Of a DNA stretch of 13,332 bases, positions 6,592 to 12,512 are shown piece after piece. The notes beneath the pieces were generated by a model. It was not told where the DNA came from. It did not search any database and was given only the letters and a program-made list of their open reading frames with translations. The position numbers and the translations under genes are program-made. Source of the stretch: an uncultured Blautia sp. (GTDB lineage: Bacteria > Bacillota > Clostridia > Lachnospirales > Lachnospiraceae); contig URHS01000058.1 of the NCBI GenBank assembly GCA_900547685.1, positions 1 through 13,332 of the forward strand, read 5' to 3'. Position 1 is the first letter of the stretch; each line of letters opens with the position of its first letter.

Positions 6592-7458
6592 TTACTTTTC
6601 TTTCTGTATTTCCATATCAGGAAAAAAATATTCCAGTATCTGCTCATAACTTTTTCCTTCTGATGCCAGATTATGAGCAGTATATTGACTCATGCCCATA
6701 CCATGACCAATACCTTTACATAAAAAACGCACTTCCCCCTGACCACTCTGTATACTAAAACAAGAGGAAGGTAACTCAAGTAGTTCTTTTATCCGTTCTC
6801 CTTGAAATACCTGATTTCCAACTTTAATTTCCATCACATATCCTGCACTGTCTGTTTTTATTATTTCAATCTCTGTTTCTGCTGTTATGGAAAAGGCAGG
6901 ATAACTCTTTTTAATTATCTTTTCTAATTCTTTTAAAGAAAAATAACAGCCCTCTACATACAGAGGACTGTCTATATCTTTTGGTGTTTCCACTGAGGAT
7001 ATGTAAGCAAATTTCTCACCCAGAACCTCTTCTCCGCTTCTGGTTTTTCCTTGACTGAGAGGGTGGTAGGGAATCTCTTTTTTCTCATTTTGATACATAA
7101 GAATCATTCCCTTAGTACGGGTTGCTTCCTCCTGAAACTTTTGAAATTGTTTCAGTTCTTCCCCTTTCATATTCTTTTTCTTTAAATAATCAGCAGCTTC
7201 CTGAATATCTTTTATAGCCGATTCTGATTTGCTTTTTAAAGATAAATTAGTTCTTTCAATTATTGTCTGCGCTTTAATTGCTTCTTCTTCGTATCCCCAG
7301 TCAATATGCGCCGCTGTTAAAATTGGTATATATTCTTCTAAATCCGGCTGTCTGTTGAGAGGACATGCTTTTCTTCCTGAAATAACCACTGTCAAAAGAT
7401 AGGGCAACATAAAAAACAATACTGCAAGTAACATACCTAAGTCTTTTTCTTTTTTCAT
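6592..7458 (-). CDS. spoIID: Stage II sporulation protein D, peptidoglycan lytic transglycosylase
   Basis: A 288-aa protein with an N-terminal membrane anchor (about 8-28) and the SpoIID domain outside. SpoIID cuts glycan strands stripped of stem peptides during engulfment, working with SpoIIP and SpoIIM in the mother-cell membrane. The conserved catalytic segment E-A-I-K-A-Q places the likely catalytic Glu at E59, and the hallmark GIGHGMGMSQY lies at 249-259. A lysine/glutamate-rich helical stretch fills about 80-115. The ATG at 7458 has no clear SD, but it gives the expected positive-inside anchor; a second ATG lies at codon 9. spoIIQ follows after 89 bp, the usual clostridial order. Confidence 0.92.
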   Translation of the reverse strand: MKKEKDLGMLLAVLFFMLPYLLTVVISGRKACPLNRQPDLEEYIPILTAAHIDWGYEEEAIKAQTIIERTNLSLKSKSESAIKDIQEAADYLKKKNMKGEELKQFQKFQEEATRTKGMILMYQNEKKEIPYHPLSQGKTRSGEEVLGEKFAYISSVETPKDIDSPLYVEGCYFSLKELEKIIKKSYPAFSITAETEIEIIKTDSAGYVMEIKVGNQVFQGERIKELLELPSSCFSIQSGQGEVRFLCKGIGHGMGMSQYTAHNLASEGKSYEQILEYFFPDMEIQKEK

Positions 7459-7489
7459 AAAAATACGAAACCAGAATTTTCTTGCTTAT

Positions 7490-7518
7490 ATTATATGTTG
7501 CTTTCTGCTTTTCTATCC
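7490..7518 (-). promoter_or_regulatory. Candidate sigma-E-like promoter for spoIID
   Basis: On the - strand CATATAAT (7497-7490) differs from the sigma-E -10 consensus CATACAMT at one base. A 14-bp spacer separates it from GGATAGA (7518-7512), a weak -35 that overlaps the mnmM stop codon. The poor -35 keeps confidence modest. Confidence 0.4.
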
Positions 7519-8079
7519 CTTTTTCACAACAAAGGCCGGAATGGGAGGATTATTTTCCCTGTTATAATAACTATTGACAATCACAACATACTTTCTGCTG
7601 TCCAATTTCTTTAGATACTCTAAAATTCGATTTTTTTCCTCGAACCCGGTATCTCCTCCACTGTAAATACAAAGCGCCATAACAGCGCCCTTTTTCAGAA
7701 GCTCAAGACCTTTTTCTATGGCTTTTACACTGGTATCTGCCTTCGTTGCCAGATTGTGATCACCTCCCGGCAAATATCCAAAATTAAAATAAATTCCATC
7801 TACTGTTCCTGCTTCTGCATAAGCATCCATGTTTTCATGGCTATCCAGATAAAGTTTTGCCCTGTTTTCCACATTATGCTCTTTTAAAAGCTTTGTTGTA
7901 CACATAATTGCCTTTTCCTGCACATCAAATGCCAGAACTTTTCCACTTTTTCCTGCCAATTCACATAAAAATAATGTATCATGCCCATTTCCCATAGTTG
8001 CATCAATATACAACCCCTCGGGATTTACCTGAAGTTTAAACAGCTCATGACTCCACTCTGTAATCTGATAAGATTTCAT
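7513..8079 (-). CDS. mnmM: tRNA wobble-uridine methyltransferase, MnmM/YtqB family
   Basis: A 188-aa class I SAM-dependent methyltransferase. The SAM-binding motif I reads DATMGNGHDT (26-35), the acidic motif II ends at D52 (VLAFD), and the family-specific motif IV reads NFGYLPGGDHN (99-109). This combination marks the YtqB family, whose members in Bacillus and Staphylococcus complete the mnm5 side chain of U34 in tRNA as MnmM. Many databases still call it an rRNA methylase. It starts two bases after the metY stop. The nearest SD-like sequence, GGAGG inside metY, is about 16 nt away, so translation may rely on coupling to metY. Confidence 0.85.
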   Translation of the reverse strand: MKSYQITEWSHELFKLQVNPEGLYIDATMGNGHDTLFLCELAGKSGKVLAFDVQEKAIMCTTKLLKEHNVENRAKLYLDSHENMDAYAEAGTVDGIYFNFGYLPGGDHNLATKADTSVKAIEKGLELLKKGAVMALCIYSGGDTGFEEKNRILEYLKKLDSRKYVVIVNSYYNRENNPPIPAFVVKKG

Positions 8080-8081
8080 AT

Positions 8082-9371
8082 TTACAGTTCGCTAGCCTCC
8101 AATGCCTGTGAAAGGTCTGCTATAATATCATCAATATGCTCAATTCCTACTGAAAAGCGAATCATTCCCGGAGAAACCCCTGCTGCAACCAGTTGTTCAT
8201 CATTTAACTGTCTGTGTGTATGACTTGCCGGATGCAGTACACTTGTCTTAGCATCTGCCACATGAGTAACAATAGAAGCCAGCTTCAAACTATCCATAAA
8301 TTTCACAGCCGCTTCTCTTCCCTTCTTTAATTCAAAGGAAATAACTCCACAAGTTCCATTAGGCATATATTTTTGTGCCAAATCATGATATTTATCCTGT
8401 GGAAGTCCCGGATAATTTACTTTTCCTACCAATGGATGCGCATCTAAATACTCAGCCACTTTCTGCGCATTATAGCAATGTCTTTCCACTCTTAAAACTA
8501 ATGATTCCAATCCTAAATTTAAAATAAAGGAGTTCATCGGAGAAGGTACGGAACCTAAGTCACGCATCAGCTGCGCATTAATTTTTGTAATATAGGCAGC
8601 TTTTCCAAACTGTTTTGTATAAACCACTCCATGATAAGATTCGTCAGGAGTTGTCAGTCCCGGAAATTTCTCAGCATGAGCTTCCCAATCAAAATTTCCG
8701 CTGTCTACAATGGCACCGCCTACCTGTGCTGCATGTCCGTCCATGTACTTGGTTGTAGAATGTACCACAATATCAGCGCCCCATTTAAACGGCTGGCAGT
8801 TTACCGGTGTAGCAAAAGTATTATCCACTACAAGAGGCACACCATGACTATGTGCAAGTTTCGCCATTTTTTCAATATCCAATACAACTAAAGAAGGATT
8901 TGCAATAGTTTCTGCAATTACAGCTTTTGTATTTGGCTGAAATGCTTTATCTAATTCCTCTGCCGTTGCATCTACATCTATAAAGGTACATTCAATTCCC
9001 ATCTTTTTTGCTGTTACACCTAATACATTTAAAGTGCCTCCATAAATTGCAGAAGCACAAATTACATGATCTCCTGCTTCACAGATATTAAAAATGGAAT
9101 AAAAAACTGCTGATTGCCCTGAGGAAGTGAGCACTGCAGCAACTCCACCTTCTAAATCTGCAATTTTAGCTGCAACCAAATCATTCGTAGGATTTTGACA
9201 TCTTGTATAAAAGTATCCATTATCCTTTAAATCAAATAATCTACCCATTTCTTCAGTTGTATCATATTTAAAAGTTGTACTCTGATAAATAGGCATCATC
9301 CTTGGCTCACCTTTTTTCGGTTTCCAACCGGACTGGATACATTTTGTCTCAATATGATATTCTCTGCTCAT
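8082..9371 (-). CDS. metY: O-acetylhomoserine sulfhydrylase (aminocarboxypropyltransferase)
   Basis: A 429-aa PLP enzyme of the Cys/Met metabolism family, normal length for MetY. It makes homocysteine from O-acetylhomoserine and sulfide. PLP is held by the lysine in HSTTKYMDGH (K208); the stacking and phosphate residues are in YTRCQNPT (Y55, R57), and D183 in VVDNTFATP binds the pyridine ring. The N-terminal HIETKCIQSGW and the extended insert around 225-260 favour MetY over cystathionine gamma-synthase. The SD AAAGGAGAGG lies about 7 nt before the ATG. No SAM riboswitch or T-box fits in the 44-bp gap upstream. It is probably cotranscribed with the genes on either side. Confidence 0.93.
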   Translation of the reverse strand: MSREYHIETKCIQSGWKPKKGEPRMMPIYQSTTFKYDTTEEMGRLFDLKDNGYFYTRCQNPTNDLVAAKIADLEGGVAAVLTSSGQSAVFYSIFNICEAGDHVICASAIYGGTLNVLGVTAKKMGIECTFIDVDATAEELDKAFQPNTKAVIAETIANPSLVVLDIEKMAKLAHSHGVPLVVDNTFATPVNCQPFKWGADIVVHSTTKYMDGHAAQVGGAIVDSGNFDWEAHAEKFPGLTTPDESYHGVVYTKQFGKAAYITKINAQLMRDLGSVPSPMNSFILNLGLESLVLRVERHCYNAQKVAEYLDAHPLVGKVNYPGLPQDKYHDLAQKYMPNGTCGVISFELKKGREAAVKFMDSLKLASIVTHVADAKTSVLHPASHTHRQLNDEQLVAAGVSPGMIRFSVGIEHIDDIIADLSQALEASEL

Positions 9372-9415
9372 CTTTATCCTCTCCTTTTATAAAAATTAAA
9401 AATTACTTTATTGCC

Positions 9416-9727
9416 CTATCTTCTATAATATTTCTGTCCAATAAGAATAATTGCCACAAATACCACAATCCCTGCTCCAAGCACTAAAAGTGTCTGCTCA
9501 GAATTCAGTGTTACACGCAAAGATAAAAGCTGCAAAACCAGTAAGTCCAGTCCAATAGCACAAACTGCCCCACCGATTGTCATCATAAACTTTCTTTCGT
9601 TTTCAGGTGAAACCCCGCTGGAAAAGCGTTCTCTTATCATAGATGGTTTCCCTTTCACAGCAAGAAAAATCCCTGCTAACATAATGATTGCTGACAAAAC
9701 GATTAATACAATGTGTTGCTGCATCAT
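9416..9727 (-). CDS. Small three-helix membrane protein of unknown function
   Basis: A 103-aa protein I do not recognise. Three hydrophobic segments are visible at about 5-24, 48-70 and 78-97. A basic, polar loop (KGKPSMIRERFSSG) follows the first and a basic KYYRR tail ends the protein. There are no catalytic motifs. The start ATG overlaps the MATE stop (ATGA), and AGGAGG lies 6 nt upstream, so translation is coupled to the transporter. This suggests an accessory subunit of the MATE protein or a chance operon partner; nothing in the sequence decides which. Confidence 0.8.
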   Translation of the reverse strand: MMQQHIVLIVLSAIIMLAGIFLAVKGKPSMIRERFSSGVSPENERKFMMTIGGAVCAIGLDLLVLQLLSLRVTLNSEQTLLVLGAGIVVFVAIILIGQKYYRR

Positions 9728-11091
9728 CTTAATTCCTCCTTCATTCCCTGTTTTTCATATTTTTTTAATACAAATTTAAACCATAACGGCAATATGGTTC
9801 CTTTAAATACACAGGATAAGCTCAATGCCCACCAGACTCCGTTTAATCCTAATCCGGTAGCAGATAAAATCATAGCTGCCGGAATTCTAAGTGCATTGAA
9901 CAAAATTCCTGTAACTGACGGCGGTACAGTCTTTCCTATTCCCTGAAAAGCTCCTGTAGCCGCACCTTCCAGACACATAAAAATCTCTGAAATTCCTATA
10001 ATTCTCAAATAGTCTACTCCCATAGGAATAACATCCGGTTCTTTAATAAATATTTTGAAGAAGAACTCCGGAAATACCCACAGAAGCAATGTAGTAATTA
10101 TACCCCATACTGCCATGATTTCAATGGCTTTATGATAGCCTTTTTTTATACGTTTCTTTTTACCTGCTCCATAGTTCTGCGCAATAAAAGCATTCACTGC
10201 TGTGGAAAATCCACCTGCCGTCATCCATGAAATAGATTCTATCTGACTTCCTACCTTTTGAACTGCTACTGCCGCATCTCCCCAGCCTGCAATAAAACGT
10301 GCAATCACCATAGAAATCATGGACATCAATGCATCCTGCATAGCAGACGGAAAACCTATTTTTACAATTTCTCTTATATGTTCTCTGGGTGTTTTTAAAA
10401 ACAGATGAATTCTCCCAAAAATCACCGGCTCTTTCCACACTGCTTTTAAATACAGAACAAATACAATAATCTGAGCAAATACTGTTGCAAAGGCTGCCCC
10501 TGCAACACCCATTCCTTTTAACGGTTCAATACCAAAAATTAAAATAGGGTCTAAAATCAAGTTAATAACCAATCCCACCGTAGTAACTCGAAAGGTGGTC
10601 ACGGTATTTCCCATTGCTGCCAAAATTCCTCCGATTACTTGATCTAAAAATGAAAATACTATGACTCCACAGGTAATCATCAAATAAACCCTGGCATCCC
10701 ATATAACATCAGGACTATTTAAATGAAAAAATCCAATTAACTGCTTATTCAGCAACAAACTCATCATTCCGTATAAGATGCCTAAAAATGCCCCCATACG
10801 CAGAGCTCCTCTTGCAAATTCTGCGCCTTCTTCCGGATTTCCTGCGCCAAGCCGCTGTCCTACACTTACCTGTCCACCTATTCTGGGAATCATGGTTAGT
10901 CCATTTGCCAACCACATAAACATACCGGCTGCTCCCACTGCCGCTACTGCATTACTTCCCAATCTTCCAATCCATATCATATCTACCAGATTATATCCCA
11001 TCTGAATAAAGGAAGTTCCCATAATGGGAAAAGCCAGACGAGCAAGAGTCTCCGCAATTGGTCCTTCTAATAAATCAATCTTTTTTCTCAT
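9724..11091 (-). CDS. MATE family multidrug/sodium antiporter
   Basis: A 455-aa integral membrane protein with about twelve hydrophobic helices in two MatE halves. The N-terminal signature reads LLEGPIAETLARLAFPIM, then YNLVDMIWIGRLG. The second half starts near IVKIGFPSAMQDALMSMI, the pseudo-symmetric copy. MATE proteins export cationic drugs or metabolites in exchange for Na+ or H+; the substrate cannot be read from sequence. I choose the ATG at 11091: GAGG sits 9 nt upstream, while the longer frame needs a TTG at 11106 without an SD. Its stop overlaps the next gene by 4 bp. It opens the long - strand unit and has its own promoter. Confidence 0.92.
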   Translation of the reverse strand: MRKKIDLLEGPIAETLARLAFPIMGTSFIQMGYNLVDMIWIGRLGSNAVAAVGAAGMFMWLANGLTMIPRIGGQVSVGQRLGAGNPEEGAEFARGALRMGAFLGILYGMMSLLLNKQLIGFFHLNSPDVIWDARVYLMITCGVIVFSFLDQVIGGILAAMGNTVTTFRVTTVGLVINLILDPILIFGIEPLKGMGVAGAAFATVFAQIIVFVLYLKAVWKEPVIFGRIHLFLKTPREHIREIVKIGFPSAMQDALMSMISMVIARFIAGWGDAAVAVQKVGSQIESISWMTAGGFSTAVNAFIAQNYGAGKKKRIKKGYHKAIEIMAVWGIITTLLLWVFPEFFFKIFIKEPDVIPMGVDYLRIIGISEIFMCLEGAATGAFQGIGKTVPPSVTGILFNALRIPAAMILSATGLGLNGVWWALSLSCVFKGTILPLWFKFVLKKYEKQGMKEELR

Positions 11092-11125
11092 GTCTTTTTT
11101 CCTCAAATTCTGTCATTACTTTACT

Positions 11126-11154
11126 ATCTTACCAAACTATGAAAGAACCTGCAA
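11126..11154 (-). promoter_or_regulatory. MATE operon promoter (sigma-A type)
   Basis: On the - strand TTGCAG (11154-11149), a 17-bp spacer and TAAGAT (11131-11126) lie 34 bp before the chosen start codon. The same 145-bp intergenic region must also hold the + strand promoter of the next gene. TATGAT near 11198-11203 is a possible -10 for it, without a good -35. Confidence 0.6.
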
Positions 11155-11235
11155 ATACTAATTTTCACCTAAAAATTTCCTTTTCAATTTATTCTGTCTA
11201 TGATACGCTTAATAAAAAAAGTAGAGGAAATGTTT

Positions 11236-12009
11236 ATGAAAGAAAAAATATATACCATTCCATTAATGGATGCATTTCATGCAAATGATGAATGCCCATT
11301 CTGTTTTATCGAAAGAACTTTAGAACAGCATGCTCTTGACTTTGTTTTAGGACAAGGTGCTTCCTACATGGAAGACGATATACGAGCAGAAACAGATAAA
11401 TTAGGATTTTGCCGGGATCATTACAAAAAAATGTTCAACTACGGAAACCGACTTGGAACCGGACTTATCCTTTCTACACACTTTAAAAAGAAAAACGAAG
11501 AATTACAACAACAAATAAAAATGTTTTCTCCTAAAAAAGCATCTATGTTGGGACGTTTTAAAAAAGCCAACCTAAATCCTGATAATCCACAAACCTCTTT
11601 AGGCGCATGGATAAAAGTACAGAATAACTCCTGTTATATCTGCGACTATTCCCAAAACACTTATACCAGATATTTAGACACCTTCTTTGAACTTTATCGA
11701 AAAAATAAAGAGTTTCAGGAACTTTTTAAAAACAGCAAAGGCTTCTGTCTTCCTCATTTTGGTGATTTAGTAGAAACAGCAGAAGAATTACTGTCTGACA
11801 AAGAAAAAACAGAATTTTATCAACAATTATTCTCTTTAATGACAGAAAATCTACAAAGAGTTACTGATGATTTAGAATGGTTCTGTGACAAATTTGATTA
11901 TAAAAACAAAGATGCTGACTGGAAGAACTCCAAAGATGCGATACAAAGAGGAATGCAGAAATCTGCCGGTGGCTATCCTGCAGATCCATTTTATAAATCA
12001 GAAAGATAA
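11236..12009 (+). CDS. DUF6062-type protein with two Cys/His modules
   Basis: A 257-aa soluble protein of the family I recognise as DUF6062, common in Lachnospiraceae and without known function. Two similar modules are visible: C20-PF-C23 with C59-RD-H62, and C133-YI-C136 with C171-LP-H174. The spacings between pairs are nearly equal (35 and 34 residues) and each second half begins GFC. This suggests two zinc- or iron-binding sites from an internal duplication. No signal peptide, membrane segment or DNA-binding motif is evident. The ATG at 11236 is chosen because AGAGG sits 8 nt upstream; the in-frame ATG at 11200 has no SD. It is divergent from the MATE unit, and a weak AT-rich terminator follows it. 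Confidence 0.85.
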   Translation: MKEKIYTIPLMDAFHANDECPFCFIERTLEQHALDFVLGQGASYMEDDIRAETDKLGFCRDHYKKMFNYGNRLGTGLILSTHFKKKNEELQQQIKMFSPKKASMLGRFKKANLNPDNPQTSLGAWIKVQNNSCYICDYSQNTYTRYLDTFFELYRKNKEFQELFKNSKGFCLPHFGDLVETAEELLSDKEKTEFYQQLFSLMTENLQRVTDDLEWFCDKFDYKNKDADWKNSKDAIQRGMQKSAGGYPADPFYKSER

Positions 12010-12039
12010 GAAATTCAAAAGTATTTATAAAAAAAGAAT

Positions 12040-12074
12040 AAATGAAAATCTTTCTTTTTCATTTTTCTTTTAGT
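12040..12074 (+). terminator. AT-rich terminator after the DUF6062-type gene
   Basis: AAATGAAAA (12040-12048) pairs with TTTTCATTT (12056-12064) across a 7-nt loop, followed by TTTCTTTTAG. The stem has nine pairs but only one is G-C. It separates the gene from the first small-RNA promoter. Confidence 0.5.
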
Positions 12075-12105
12075 ATTTCGTCATAAATTATCCTTATTTA
12101 CATAG

Positions 12106-12111
12106 TATAGT
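12106..12111 (+). promoter_or_regulatory. -10 box of small RNA 1
   Basis: TATAGT within a conserved TATAGTATA block. At the -35 distance (12083-12088) the sequence is ATAAAT, which is not sigma-A-like, so the promoter may need an activator. The TCATAAATT block upstream is shared with copy 2. Confidence 0.6.
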
Positions 12112-12118
12112 ATATCTT

Positions 12119-12257
12119 GTAAAAGCCAATAAGACTTTTTTCAAAATCTTTTTCTTTTCATATTACTGGCAAGCCTATTGCCAGTAACTCCTTCTTTTTT
12201 ATGAAATGAACAAGAGCAGAAATCTATCCCCCCTCAGATTTCTGCTCTTGCTTTTTG
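12119..12257 (+). ncRNA. Putative small regulatory RNA 1 with six-C terminator loop
   Basis: A predicted transcript of about 139 nt. It begins about 7 nt after the -10 box with a conserved 5' region that can form a short AAAAG/CTTTT hairpin. A 10-bp hairpin follows (12163-12172 with 12178-12187), then the single-stranded CTCCTTCTTTTTT, which is complementary to SD sequences. It ends in a terminator whose 15-bp stem (12211-12225 with 12236-12250) presents a 10-nt loop containing six C's. Only the + strand has a T-tail. I infer an antisense regulator of ribosome binding sites. No known RNA family is claimed. Confidence 0.7.
12211..12256 (+). terminator. Terminator of small RNA 1, loop with CCCCCC
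   Basis: A perfect 15-bp stem (12211-12225 with 12236-12250) has loop ATCCCCCCTC, followed by CTTTTT. The stem is exceptionally strong and the loop is exposed for pairing. Confidence 0.88.
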
Positions 12258-12289
12258 CTGTTTAAAAATATAACTATCCTTTTTTTCTT

Positions 12290-12331
12290 TTCTTCACATT
12301 TCTTTTATCATTTCATCACAAATTCATCACA
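12290..12331 (+). promoter_or_regulatory. Phased direct repeats upstream of small RNA 2 (candidate operator)
   Basis: TTCATCACA occurs at 12312-12320 and 12323-12331, exactly 11 bp apart. A third close match, TTCTTCACA, lies at 12290-12298, 22 bp (two turns) upstream. The last repeat ends 9 bp before the -10 box and occupies the -35 position. Direct repeats at 11-bp phase overlapping a weak -35 are typical of OmpR/PhoB-family response-regulator activation. Copy 1 keeps one clear half-site (TTCGTCATA, 12077-12085) and a decayed second. Confidence 0.45.
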
Positions 12332-12340
12332 TTTACCCTT

Positions 12341-12346
12341 TATAGT
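12341..12346 (+). promoter_or_regulatory. -10 box of small RNA 2
   Basis: TATAGT within TATAGTATA, the exact counterpart of the box at 12106-12111. The -35 position (12318-12323) reads ACAAAT and lies inside the direct repeats. Confidence 0.6.
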
Positions 12347-12353
12347 ATAACTT

Positions 12354-12499
12354 GTAAAAGCCGATAAGACTTTTTCAAAAATCTTTTTCTTTTTCATATT
12401 GCCGGAATAGAAAACCGGCTCTCCTTCTTTTTAATATTTTAAATATTAAAAAAGAAACCAGAATCAACCTTCCCCCCTCATTGATTCTGGTTCTTTTTT
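12354..12499 (+). ncRNA. Putative small regulatory RNA 2 with six-C terminator loop
   Basis: A predicted transcript of about 145 nt with the same layout as RNA 1. The 5' 20-nt block starting AAAAGCC (12356-12375) differs from copy 1 at one base. The first hairpin has the different stem GCCGG/CCGGC (12401-12405 with 12415-12419), followed by the conserved CTCCTTCTTTTT. An extra AT-only palindrome (12431-12449) precedes the terminator, whose 12-bp stem (12456-12467 with 12481-12492) shares no sequence with copy 1 yet also presents six C's in the loop. Keeping structure and loops while stem sequences change supports an RNA function. Confidence 0.7.
12456..12499. terminator. Bidirectional terminator: small RNA 2 (+) and CAP gene (-)
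   Basis: The 12-bp perfect stem (12456-12467 with 12481-12492) has a 13-nt loop containing CCCCCC. On the + strand it is followed by CTTTTTTA. On the - strand it lies 20 bp past the CAP-gene stop and is followed by TCTTTTTTAAT. Confidence 0.85.
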
Positions 12500-12512
12500 A
12501 TTTTACAAAAAA

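Larger units (their letters stand above)
12076..12499 (+). repeat. Tandem duplication with 235-bp period carrying two small-RNA genes
   Basis: Unit 1 (12076-12257) and unit 2 (12311-12499) align without gaps through the promoter at an offset of 235 bp. Shared blocks are TTTC[G/A]TCA[T/C]AAATT, TATAGTATA, CTTGTAAAAGCC[A/G]ATAAG, ATCTTTTTCTTTT, CTCCTTCTTTTT and the CCCCCCTC loop. Stem arms diverge but keep pairing. No protein gene fits the stretch from 12010 to 12512 on either strand. Confidence 0.88.

Noticed and set aside
9372..9415. SAM riboswitch or T-box upstream of metY
   Set aside because: The gap is 44 bp, too short, and shows no conserved core or terminator.
11092..11106. TTG start for the MATE protein at 11106
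   Set aside because: The TTG overlaps the GAGG that serves as the SD for the ATG at 11091.
11200..11235. ATG at 11200 as the start of the DUF6062-type protein
   Set aside because: It has no SD. AGAGG is well placed for the ATG at 11236, and the earlier ATG overlaps a possible -10 box (TATGAT).
12257..12394. A 29-codon - strand frame in small RNA 2 (MKKKKIFEKV...), with AAGGAG upstream, as a small peptide gene
   Set aside because: The SD is about 30 nt from the ATG with a hairpin between. The matching frame in copy 1 stops after six codons because of an indel, so the coding potential is not conserved, while the + strand RNA structure is.
12076..12499. CRISPR array or insertion-sequence remnant
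   Set aside because: There are only two units of about 180 bp, with internal promoters and terminators, no short regular repeats and spacers, no terminal inverted repeats and no transposase fragment.
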